A stretch of DNA of 64,000 nt, from NCBI GenBank assembly GCA_003132505.1, contig PKXY01000036.1:1-64000 (forward strand). The letters run 5' to 3'. Made by a program: the position numbers and the translations under genes. This DNA is from Solirubrobacterales bacterium. GTDB lineage: Bacteria; Actinomycetota; Thermoleophilia; Solirubrobacterales; Solirubrobacteraceae. The notes beneath the pieces are model-generated. The model was not told where the DNA came from. It saw only the letters and a list, made by a program, of their open reading frames with translations, and searched no databases. Positions 46,508 to 53,939 of the stretch are shown here, one piece after another (within the stretch, counting starts at the first letter, position 1; every line of letters begins with the position of its first letter).

Positions 46508-47323
46508 GTGCTCGTCGCGACTTCGTGGGTCGAGGAGCACCTTGACGACGACTCGATCCGGATCGTTGAGGTCGACGAGAACCCAGCTCTCTACGGCGAG
46601 GCCCACATACCGGGCGCGATCGGCTTTGACTGGAAGCTCGACCTTCAGGATCAGCTCGAGCGTGACTTTCTCGGCCCCGAGGCATTCGGTGAGCTGTTCG
46701 GCGCTCACGGCATTTCGAACGACCACACGATCGTCCTCTACGGCGACCGCAACAACTGGTTCGCCGCGTACACCTACTGGTATCTCAAGTACTACGGCCA
46801 CGACAAGGTCCTGCTCGTCAACGGTCCGCGCGAGAAGTGGATCGCCGAGGATCGTCCGACGAGCACCGACGTGCCGAGCTACCCCGCGACGACGTTTACG
46901 GCCCAGCAAGGAGACACGGCGATCCGCGCCCGTCGCGAGGAGGTTCTGGCCGCGCTCGAGGCGAGCACGAAGCTGGTCGACGTCCGTTCTCCGGCCGAGT
47001 TCTCGGGCGAGCTGATTTCGCCTGCCGGTTACGAGCAGGAGGGCGCCCAGCGAGGTGGCCACATCCCCGGTGCCGCTTCGGTTCCGTGGGCCTCGGCGGT
47101 CCGCGAGGACGGCACGTTCAAGAGCAAGACCGAGCTCAAGGAGCTCTACGGCGGCAAGGGCGTCCTGAACGGCGAGCCGATCATCGCGTACTGCCGCATC
47201 GGCGAGCGCTCCGCTCACACCTGGTTCGTCCTGCACGAACTGCTCGGGCGCGACGACGTCAAGAACTACGACGGCTCGTGGACCGAGTGGGGCAACCTGG
47301 TGGGCGTGCCAATCGAGAGATAG
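46508..47323 (+). CDS. thiosulfate sulfurtransferase (rhodanese, CysA-like)
   Basis: A 271-residue tandem rhodanese, close in layout to mycobacterial CysA/SseC-type sulfurtransferases. The catalytic C229 lies in AYCRIGERSAHTW in the second domain; the first domain is inactive. GTG 46508 is the only in-frame start, but the strong ribosome-binding site GAAGGAG (46501-46507) abuts it with no spacer, so the true start is uncertain. The upstream ATACCCTA (46441-46448) matches half of the suf operator. Confidence 0.9.
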   Translation: MLVATSWVEEHLDDDSIRIVEVDENPALYGEAHIPGAIGFDWKLDLQDQLERDFLGPEAFGELFGAHGISNDHTIVLYGDRNNWFAAYTYWYLKYYGHDKVLLVNGPREKWIAEDRPTSTDVPSYPATTFTAQQGDTAIRARREEVLAALEASTKLVDVRSPAEFSGELISPAGYEQEGAQRGGHIPGAASVPWASAVREDGTFKSKTELKELYGGKGVLNGEPIIAYCRIGERSAHTWFVLHELLGRDDVKNYDGSWTEWGNLVGVPIER

Positions 47324-47342
47324 TTGCGCGCCTCTTGACGTT

Positions 47343-47912
47343 CTAGAGCAGGCGCATCCGGGCCAGGAGGTCCTTCAGGATGTGCGCCGTCGCCCCCCAG
47401 ATGGTGTCGGGGCCGGCGCGGAAGGTGGGCGTGTCGATTCTGCGCTCGCCGCGCACGAGCGTCTGATGCGCGTAGCTGCCGGCGAGCGCGTCGAGCGGTA
47501 GCTCGAGGATCTCCTCGACCTCGATCGGGGCGGGGATCCATGCCGCGGGCCGCACGATGTCGCCGACGAACGGGTAGAGGGCGAAGCCAGACACCACTAC
47601 AGAGACCGGTTGCAGCGCGCCGAGCAGCGTGACCGCTTCGCGCGGGAGGCCGATCTCCTCGGTTGCCTCGCGCAGCGCTGCGGCGACGAGGCCTGGGTCG
47701 CCGGGATCGAGCCGGCCTCCAGGGAACGAGATCTGTCCCGCGTGCACGCGCAGGTCGTCGCGCCGGCGCGTGAAGACCGCGAGCAGCTGGCCATCGCGCT
47801 CGTGCAGCGGCACGAGGACGGCGGCCTTGGCCGTTCCCTCAACATCGATCAGCGTCGACTCAACCGGGTCGAGCAGCGCATCGCGCAGGCTTCTCGCCTG
47901 CGCCGGGTTCAC
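47343..47912 (-). CDS. Nudix CoA pyrophosphatase-like hydrolase
   Basis: A 189-residue Nudix hydrolase. The Nudix box GGRLDPGDPGLVAAALREA(T)EEIG is complete. The upstream signature FTRRRDDLRVHAGQISFPGG is the NudL/CoA-pyrophosphatase (UPF0035) motif. It probably hydrolyses CoA or related compounds. Its start overlaps the DUF1015 stop by four bases. Confidence 0.9.
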   Translation of the reverse strand: MNPAQARSLRDALLDPVESTLIDVEGTAKAAVLVPLHERDGQLLAVFTRRRDDLRVHAGQISFPGGRLDPGDPGLVAAALREATEEIGLPREAVTLLGALQPVSVVVSGFALYPFVGDIVRPAAWIPAPIEVEEILELPLDALAGSYAHQTLVRGERRIDTPTFRAGPDTIWGATAHILKDLLARMRLL

Positions 47913-49165
47913 GTCCCGAGTGGGTTGAAGAGCAGTCCGGTCAGCAGCTTGGGGAAGAAGTAGGTCGACTTCGGGGGCATGTTCTCGCCGCTCGCTGCGA
48001 CCTCGCGGACCTGCTCCACGGGCGTCGGACGCAGCAGGAACGCCGCGTCGTACTCACCAGTGTCGACCAGCGCGAGCGCCTGCTCGGCATCGCGCGCGTA
48101 GCCGAAGTCGTTGAGGTGGGAGATGTCGTCGTCGCTGAGGCCAAGCGCACGCTTGAGCAGCAGCTCCTCGAGCACGCCCGTGTCGAGCTGGCGATAGGCC
48201 GGTGAGAACTCCTCGAGGGCCGCGTCAGCGATCCCCTGGTCACGCAGCACCAATCGCTGTGGCGCCTGCGTGCGGACGTCGATGTAGCCGAGCTCGAGCG
48301 GTCCCGGGCCAGACGCGGGCGCGATTTGTGCGCGTGACACGGGCGTCGCGATGAAGTCGCGCGCGAGCGCCGCGTCGAGTGCGCTCCAGCGCTCCTTGTC
48401 GATGCCGCGCACCAGGCGGTGCGTGGGAAACACCGTCAGGCCGGGGTCTTCGAGCGCGACGAGGCACATCAGTACGTACCGGTGCTCGCCCTCGCCACCG
48501 ATCTCCTCGGCGTACACGCGGGCCGTCTCATAGCGATGGTGACCGTCGGCGATCAGCAGCTCGACACCCGACAACGTCTGCTGCGCGCGTGCGATCGCTA
48601 GCGGCTCACCGATCCGCCAGAGCCGGTGCAATGTGTTGTCGTGATCCTTCACCTCGCCCCACGGCTTGCCGCGGGTCGCGGGCGCGAGCGCGCCCCACGC
48701 CGCGCCTTGCGGATCGGAGTAGAGCGAGAAGATCGGCGAGAGGTTCGCTTTGGTCGCCCTGGTCAGCCGCAGCCGATCCTCCTTTGGTCCGGGGTGCGTC
48801 CGCTCGTGCGGGCGGATACGCCCGGCGCCATAGTCCTCGACGCGAACTCGCCCGAAAAACCCTCGGCGCGTGCGGCCGTGCCCGTCCGGCCCCGCGTAGT
48901 GCTGCTCGTAGGCCCACAGGGCCGGCTCGCCATCGCGCACGACGACGCCGTCGTCCTGCCAGTCGCTGAAGCGCGCCGCCGCCTGCGCGTAGGGGTCCTC
49001 GCCGATCGGCAGATCTACGTGCACGACGTTGTAAGGCGAGAGCGAGGCCAGCTCCGAGCGTGCCTCCGCGTCGATCACGTCATACGGCGGCGAGACGAGA
49101 TCGCCGAGTCGCCCCGCTTTCGGGATGTCGTAATGCAGCGCTCGCAGCGGTTCGATGTTCGCCAT
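47909..49165 (-). CDS. DUF1015 family protein
   Basis: A 418-residue cytoplasmic protein of the DUF1015 family. Diagnostic stretches are LVSPPYDVIDAEAR, RPHERTHPGPKEDRLRL, LIADGHHRYETARVY and SGENMPPKSTYFFPKL near the C-terminus. Function is unknown; in other genomes it lies near serine biosynthesis genes. It is the last core gene before the tRNA-Pro attachment region. Confidence 0.9.
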   Translation of the reverse strand: MANIEPLRALHYDIPKAGRLGDLVSPPYDVIDAEARSELASLSPYNVVHVDLPIGEDPYAQAAARFSDWQDDGVVVRDGEPALWAYEQHYAGPDGHGRTRRGFFGRVRVEDYGAGRIRPHERTHPGPKEDRLRLTRATKANLSPIFSLYSDPQGAAWGALAPATRGKPWGEVKDHDNTLHRLWRIGEPLAIARAQQTLSGVELLIADGHHRYETARVYAEEIGGEGEHRYVLMCLVALEDPGLTVFPTHRLVRGIDKERWSALDAALARDFIATPVSRAQIAPASGPGPLELGYIDVRTQAPQRLVLRDQGIADAALEEFSPAYRQLDTGVLEELLLKRALGLSDDDISHLNDFGYARDAEQALALVDTGEYDAAFLLRPTPVEQVREVAASGENMPPKSTYFFPKLLTGLLFNPLGT

Positions 49166-49235
49166 GGCAGGCGCGAGGCTAGCAGCGGCACGGTTCCGAG
49201 CGCTCCGAGTCCCTACTCTTGGGGTCCGTCAGCCA

Positions 49236-49309
49236 CGGGGCGTAGCGCAGTCTGGTAGCGCACTCGCTTTGGGAGCGAGAGGTCCCCGGTTCAAATCCGG
49301 GCGCCCCGA
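49236..49309 (+). tRNA. tRNA-Pro (anticodon TGG)
   Basis: A complete cloverleaf. The acceptor stem CGGGGCG pairs with CGCCCCG and the discriminator is A. The D-arm is GCGCAGTCTGGTAGCGC. The anticodon stem CTCGC/GCGAG encloses TTTGGGA (anticodon TGG). The T-arm is CCCGG-TTCAAAT-CCGGG. No CCA is encoded. Its 3' half is repeated at 59777 and 61760, so it is the integration target. Confidence 0.97.
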
Positions 49310-49310
49310 T
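49265..49310. repeat. att copy 1 (3' half of tRNA-Pro)
   Basis: A 46-bp segment from CGCTTTGGGAGCGAG to the tRNA 3' end plus one base. It is identical to 59777-59822, and 44 of its first 45 bases match 61760-61804. It is the presumed attL core of the first element. Confidence 0.9.
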
Positions 49311-49316
49311 CGAGCG

Positions 49317-49342
49317 AAAACCCCCGGGAGCCGGGGGTTTTT
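49317..49342 (+). terminator. tRNA-Pro intrinsic terminator
   Basis: The stem CCCCCGG/CCGGGGG with loop GAG is flanked by AAAA and TTTTT, giving a strong bidirectional-type terminator 7 nt after the tRNA. A decayed version follows the second att copy at about 59830-59855. Confidence 0.9.
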
Positions 49343-49346
49343 CGTG

Positions 49347-49496
49347 TTAGCCCGCCTCGCGCCCGCCGTTCGCTTCGGCCGTGTCGGACGCTTCGGTGCC
49401 TTCGGGTGCCGTTTCAGCGCCCTCGACGAGCGCCCGGAGACGATCAGCTTCGCCGTCGCGGCGGCTCATCTGGCGGGCGTAGATCGCGGGTAGAAC
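49347..49496 (-). pseudogene. tyrosine recombinase C-terminal remnant (element A)
   Basis: Minus-strand reading from 49496 gives VLPAIYARQMSRRDGEADRL, then RALVEGAETAPEG, ending at TAA 49347-49349. This matches the tail of actinobacterial tyrosine integrases, where the catalytic Tyr precedes ARxMxRRDGE...LRALVEG. An in-frame stop lies immediately upstream (49497-49499) and the rest of the gene is gone. Its end is 37 nt from the att core, the usual integrase position. Confidence 0.7.
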
Positions 49497-49667
49497 TCAC
49501 AAGCACCGCACCGAACTCACGGTTTCGCGCCACACGCGCTGACGCAGGACATCAAGAGCCGGGTCTTGCTGCGAGGCTTTTCTACAGGGAGAGCACGAGC
49601 ATATGCGGCCTCGTGTGGCGCCCATCAGCGCCCAGGTGTGCAACACAAACAGTCGATAGGGACCCGT
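49497..49667. other. non-coding stretch upstream of the integrase remnant
   Basis: Between the recombinase remnant and the GtrA gene no supported gene or RNA is seen. It probably marks the deletion joint where the integrase body was lost. Confidence 0.4.
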
Positions 49668-50159
49668 TCAATGCTCACCCGACAGACGTATATCGTCGTC
49701 ATCTGCGTCGGGCCGAGAGAGCATCCGGTAAAACCCTGCGAAGGCCCAGTTGCGACTCGTGATAAACGTCGAGAGCACCACGATCGGGACTGCGAGTACC
49801 TGCGCCGCAATGTGAGGAACATCGGCAAACCGTACAAAGATGAATACGAGTAGGAGATTTATGCCGAGACCCCCGAGCTGCACAACCGAGTAACGGGCGG
49901 CCGCCGCCGATACGGCGGGTACGTTGCGGGACCGGAACGTCCAGCGCCGATGAAGCAAATAGCCCTGAGACGTCCCGACGAAATACGCGACAGGCACGGC
50001 CGCGAGGTACGGAGTGCCGAGCCCGAGTGCGATCGCGTAGATCGCGACTGCCGTTAGCGTGTTGCCAGCGCCCACGATGCAGAACCGCACGAACTGAGAC
50101 ATCGAATCGTCGGTGCGCGCACTGTTGCGCTGCGACATGTTCTGCCAGGGCCGACTCAC
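49668..50159 (-). CDS. GtrA-like membrane protein
   Basis: A 163-residue GtrA-family protein with four membrane helices. QFVRFCIVGAGNTLTAVAIY and GYLLHRRWTFRS are typical, and the second half has FITSRNWAFAGF. GtrA proteins are thought to help move polyprenyl-phosphate-linked sugars across the membrane. It is next to a GtrB-like GT2 on the same strand, the usual partner. The start could be any of several Met codons in the first 20 residues; the last, MSQFVRF, fits the family best. Confidence 0.9.
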   Translation of the reverse strand: MSRPWQNMSQRNSARTDDSMSQFVRFCIVGAGNTLTAVAIYAIALGLGTPYLAAVPVAYFVGTSQGYLLHRRWTFRSRNVPAVSAAAARYSVVQLGGLGINLLLVFIFVRFADVPHIAAQVLAVPIVVLSTFITSRNWAFAGFYRMLSRPDADDDDIRLSGEH

Positions 50160-50301
50160 CGCTTCAGCTCCCGTGGTCCTATCCGTCCGAGTCGCTCTGC
50201 CTCGAGTTCGAAACGGTTAACACCTATGGCATATCCGTTCATGGCGCCCGCAATGGGTGCGGTCTCTTCGTCGGGGCGAATAAGCGCTCGACGATTCTCC
50301 A

Positions 50302-51330
50302 CTACGCGGTGCTTACGTACGGGTTGATCGGCGTTTCGGACTGTTCGCGATCTGCTGTTACTTTGGCCTGCTTGATCGCCGTAGTCATCATCGAAGCGCG
50401 ATATATGGTGTCTACAAGATAGACGGGGCGTGCGCGTACCTCTTCATAGATCCGTGCTAGGTACTCGAACGCGAGCGCTAGGCCGAGAATCAGGATGGTT
50501 GAGAAGGCCGAGACGACGATCATGAGGGACGACCAGGACGGGACTGACTGCTGAAGCAGACGAGCCACCAGCGCGAAGATGATTAGGCCGGTCGCGACCG
50601 TGAACGACATCGCCGACAGCCAGTAGAAGGTGATGGCCGGGAGCCGGCTTTGTGAGAAAAATGCCTGGGTGGCGAGTCGTATCAGGCCCCGGGTGCCGAC
50701 GCGCGACTTGCCGTCGTATCTCGGGGCGCGTGGGGCTGCGAAAGGCACTTGGCGCAGTCCGATGTAGGCTCGGAGCCCGGGAAAGTAACGGAGGCGCTCG
50801 TCGAGCCTGCGGATTTCAGCCAACGCTCGGGCGCCGATCAGCCCAAAGGTTCCAGAGTCACGCGGTAACGGGAACGTGGAGGTTCGCGCAACGCTCCAAT
50901 GGAACAGACGGAATAGCCCGCGAATCCAGACGGGCTCAGCACGACCCGTTCGAACGACATAGACGACATCGGCTTTCTGGCGCCGACTTTCCTCGAGGAG
51001 CTGCGGTATGAGTTCCGGCTCGTCTTGCAGATCGGCATCCATGACAACTACCGATTCGCCCGCAGCAAGATCGATCCCGGCCTTAAGGGCAGCGGCGTGC
51101 CCCCAGTTCCGGCTAAGACGAACGACGGAGATATGGTCATGCAGCTCTGCGAGACGGTGCAACTCCCCAGTTGTACCGTCGGTGCTGCCGTCATCGACGA
51201 ACATGATCTCGAAGCTGAGCCCACACCCTTCGAGGGCGCAGACGAGCCGTGTGTGCAGCTCCTCGAGAACCTTGAGCTCGTTGTAAACGGGCAGCACCAC
51301 GCTGAGGACTACGCTCGCGCGGCTTGTCAT
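50302..51330 (-). CDS. GT2 polyprenyl-phosphate glycosyltransferase (GtrB/DPM-like)
   Basis: A 342-residue membrane-bound GT2. The N-terminal GT-A domain has VVLPVYNELKVLEEL, VDDGSTDGT and the metal motif MDADLQDEP. Two C-terminal membrane helices (residues about 232-255 and 268-290) follow, as in GtrB/ArnC-type enzymes that charge undecaprenyl phosphate. Divergent from the methyltransferase (26 bp). The 142-bp gap to gtrA shows no feature. Confidence 0.92.
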   Translation of the reverse strand: MTSRASVVLSVVLPVYNELKVLEELHTRLVCALEGCGLSFEIMFVDDGSTDGTTGELHRLAELHDHISVVRLSRNWGHAAALKAGIDLAAGESVVVMDADLQDEPELIPQLLEESRRQKADVVYVVRTGRAEPVWIRGLFRLFHWSVARTSTFPLPRDSGTFGLIGARALAEIRRLDERLRYFPGLRAYIGLRQVPFAAPRAPRYDGKSRVGTRGLIRLATQAFFSQSRLPAITFYWLSAMSFTVATGLIIFALVARLLQQSVPSWSSLMIVVSAFSTILILGLALAFEYLARIYEEVRARPVYLVDTIYRASMMTTAIKQAKVTADREQSETPINPYVSTA

Positions 51331-51356
51331 CGTTCCTCTACGATTAGACTCGTCGT

Positions 51357-52115
51357 GTGGACCGCGAGCCGATTCAGCGGATGCTGGCGATCGACGACTA
51401 TCACTGGTGGTTCGCCGGACGCCGAGCAGTCCTTCAGGCGGTGCTGCCTCCCGTCCGTCAGGGTCGTGTCCTTGACGCCGGGTGTGGATCCGGACGCACC
51501 CTGGACATGCTTCGTCCTTGGGGTAGGCTTTCCGGTATAGATCTCGACCCCGACGCCGTTGCCGCGGCGCGCTCGAGAGGCCACGACGATATTCGCCACT
51601 GCCCGATTGAGAATCTCCCGTGGCCAGACGGCACGTTCGAACTCATCACGTGTTTGGACGTGATCGAGCACACGCATGACGATCTCCGGGCGCTGACGGC
51701 GCTCAAGCGGGTCCTCACGCCCGACGGGGTCATCATTGCGACCGTTCCCGCCTACGAAGCGCTGTGGTCGCACCACGACGACACCCATCAACACCGTCGG
51801 CGCTACCGACGAAGCTCGCTCTCGCGGGTCGCTCGACTCGCCGGGCTGGAGGTTGAACGGACCACATACTTCAACAGCACCCTGCTGGGGCCAATTGCGG
51901 CGGTACGGCTGCTCCAGCGCGTTTTTCACTCGAGGCCTCCCACCCACACGGACTATGACCTCACTCCGCAAATCCTGAACCGCTTTCTGGCGCAGATCAT
52001 GCGCGCTGAAGCACAGGTCGTGGAGAGCGGTCACCGGTTGCCGTTCGGTGTCTCGCTGCTCGCCGTTCTCAAGCATGCCGACCAAGTAAATCCGCCGGCA
52101 CACGTGCCGAGCTAA
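51357..52115 (+). CDS. class I SAM-dependent methyltransferase
   Basis: A 252-residue methyltransferase. The SAM-binding motif I is VLDAGCGSGRTLDML, followed by GIDLDPDAVAAARSRG and FELITCLDVIEHTHDD. It resembles Methyltransf_11/23-type enzymes found in glycan clusters. GTG start at 51357. Its last 47 bases overlap the 3' end of the convergent GT-C gene, an unusual tail-to-tail coding overlap. Confidence 0.9.
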   Translation: MDREPIQRMLAIDDYHWWFAGRRAVLQAVLPPVRQGRVLDAGCGSGRTLDMLRPWGRLSGIDLDPDAVAAARSRGHDDIRHCPIENLPWPDGTFELITCLDVIEHTHDDLRALTALKRVLTPDGVIIATVPAYEALWSHHDDTHQHRRRYRRSSLSRVARLAGLEVERTTYFNSTLLGPIAAVRLLQRVFHSRPPTHTDYDLTPQILNRFLAQIMRAEAQVVESGHRLPFGVSLLAVLKHADQVNPPAHVPS

Positions 52116-53931
52116 AGAAGCTCGTCGGGGCCGCCGCTTGCATTGTTCGGTCCGAGCTCACCCGGGCGACGGACGGTGGGGTGCCGGGACGGACGACCTG
52201 GAAGACACGCCATTTATCGAAGGTGTTGGGCAAATAGCGAACTTGGCGAAACCCGGGTTGCTTGTCGGCCCAGAGGCGCGGGTAGACGCGATCCACTTCG
52301 TCTGAAGGCACGAGCGCCGGGTCGGGTACTACAACGTAGGCGATGTGCTGGCCCCACATGTTGAGCACGATGCTTTTGAACCGCCGATCGGGGCTGAGAA
52401 TGAGCCGGTTACGGAGCTCACTCGGGGATATCTCCGCGGCGATGGGCCATGCCGCGACCGAGTCCGCAAGTACCTTGCCTCGCTTTAGCGGCCCGGCCTC
52501 GAGATAGCGCGCCAGCGGTGCGTTGTCGGACAGGACGTTGATGAAGCCTTCCGGGTTGCCCTGAGCGCGGCGGCCCCGGGTATTTGCGATCTCATTGCCG
52601 CTGCCGCCGGTGAGTAGCCCATGTAGCGTTGCGCTCTCCAGTTCACGACCGAGGCTCGGCTGGTACATCACCCACAACGTGGCCGGGATCGCGGCCACCC
52701 ACATTGCGAGCATGAGGAAAGTTGTTCGCGTTCGCCGCGAGCTCACAGCGATCTCGTATACGCCCCATCCGGGACCGACGAACAGCGGATACATGAAGTA
52801 ACGGAGATATCCGATCGTCTCGCCGCGGAAGATGACATAGACCATCAGACCGAACGGCACGCAACACGCAAGCGCGGCTACCGCCAAGACCTGGAAGCGA
52901 AGTAGTCGCCGATCAAGAAGGCGCACAATCAAAATCCCTGCGATCGGGATCAGGAATGGCCAAGTGCGCTCAGCCGCAAATTGGAGGCTTGCGAGCAGCT
53001 CTCCCTTGTCTTGGTAGGCACCCGCGCTCCCCGCCGCGGCCAAGGCCTTGTTCTGCACGCCATCGGAATATTGCGCATGGGCAAAGTAGAGCGGGTCGCC
53101 GAAGATCACGGCGTTGCTGATGACCCAAGTGACACCAACGCAAAGGCTCGGGAACAGGAATACCGTGCTAAGCCCCTGTACAGCCCGCCAAGGGCCCTGA
53201 GGATTCGCGCGCGTGACCTCCCGGGACCCGAGCAATATCCCGGCGATGAGAACCACCAGCAACACGGCTCCTATGACTCCCGCCTCGTAGACGCATGCGA
53301 ATGCCCACGCTAGGCCGATCCCGGCCCACATCACGTACAGCCGCTGTCCGGTACGCCAAAAGAGCAAGAGCGCACACACAGCCCCCACAAACCCAGGTGC
53401 CGCGACGCCCTCGCTTTCTCCGTTTCCGGCGAACAGAAAAAGCATCGGATTGAGCACGACCAACCCGGTATAGGCGAGGGCTATGCCTTTGGCAATGCCC
53501 ATGCGACGGCCCGTGCGGTAAATGATCACGGCCGTTACTCCACCGGCTAGCGCAGTGGTCATTGACAATGCAAAGCCAGTACTGATCATGCCCTGCCATA
53601 ACGGATAAAACGCCATCCACGGAAGTTGAAGAAGCGTCGGCAACGGCATCCAGATAAACCCGATCGCCGCGAGGTGCGGATCGGTGCTGTACAAAGCCAG
53701 GAGCGCGCTGACAGAACGGCTGTAGGCATCGCCCCATCGGAACCCGCGCGAGCTCATCCACATTCCAAAGGCGAAATCTGCGGCGGCCACCAACGCAAAG
53801 AGCAATCGAACCGTCCCTGCCTCGGTCCAGATACGCCGTCTGGTGCGTGGCAGGACCGGAACCGCCGGCGTAACCAGGCCGGTGGTCGTGGTCACGCGCT
53901 CGCGCGCAACCAGGCCGGTGGTCGTGGTCAC
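52069..53931 (-). CDS. polytopic GT-C-like membrane glycosyltransferase
   Basis: A 620-residue protein with about ten to twelve membrane helices and an extracytoplasmic C-terminal domain (from about residue 425). An acidic loop after the first helix (WGDAYSRS) and the general layout resemble dolichyl/polyprenyl-phosphate-sugar mannosyltransferases (GT39/GT83 type), but no exact family is claimed. GTG 53931 overlaps the upstream stop (GTGA). The first 24 residues contain a duplicated VTTTTGLV segment, so a second GTG at 53895 is an equally good start. Confidence 0.75.
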   Translation of the reverse strand: MTTTTGLVARERVTTTTGLVTPAVPVLPRTRRRIWTEAGTVRLLFALVAAADFAFGMWMSSRGFRWGDAYSRSVSALLALYSTDPHLAAIGFIWMPLPTLLQLPWMAFYPLWQGMISTGFALSMTTALAGGVTAVIIYRTGRRMGIAKGIALAYTGLVVLNPMLFLFAGNGESEGVAAPGFVGAVCALLLFWRTGQRLYVMWAGIGLAWAFACVYEAGVIGAVLLVVLIAGILLGSREVTRANPQGPWRAVQGLSTVFLFPSLCVGVTWVISNAVIFGDPLYFAHAQYSDGVQNKALAAAGSAGAYQDKGELLASLQFAAERTWPFLIPIAGILIVRLLDRRLLRFQVLAVAALACCVPFGLMVYVIFRGETIGYLRYFMYPLFVGPGWGVYEIAVSSRRTRTTFLMLAMWVAAIPATLWVMYQPSLGRELESATLHGLLTGGSGNEIANTRGRRAQGNPEGFINVLSDNAPLARYLEAGPLKRGKVLADSVAAWPIAAEISPSELRNRLILSPDRRFKSIVLNMWGQHIAYVVVPDPALVPSDEVDRVYPRLWADKQPGFRQVRYLPNTFDKWRVFQVVRPGTPPSVARVSSDRTMQAAAPTSFFSSARVPADLLGRHA

Positions 53932-53939
53932 GCGCTCGC
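53872..53939 (-). repeat. 36-bp tandem duplication across a stop/start junction
   Basis: Two identical 32-bp copies (53872-53903 and 53908-53939) are spaced 36 bp apart. Each contains the GTGACCACGACC start region. The upstream gene's TGA stop overlaps the first GTG, so the duplication gives the downstream gene two in-frame starts, 12 codons apart. Confidence 0.9.
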
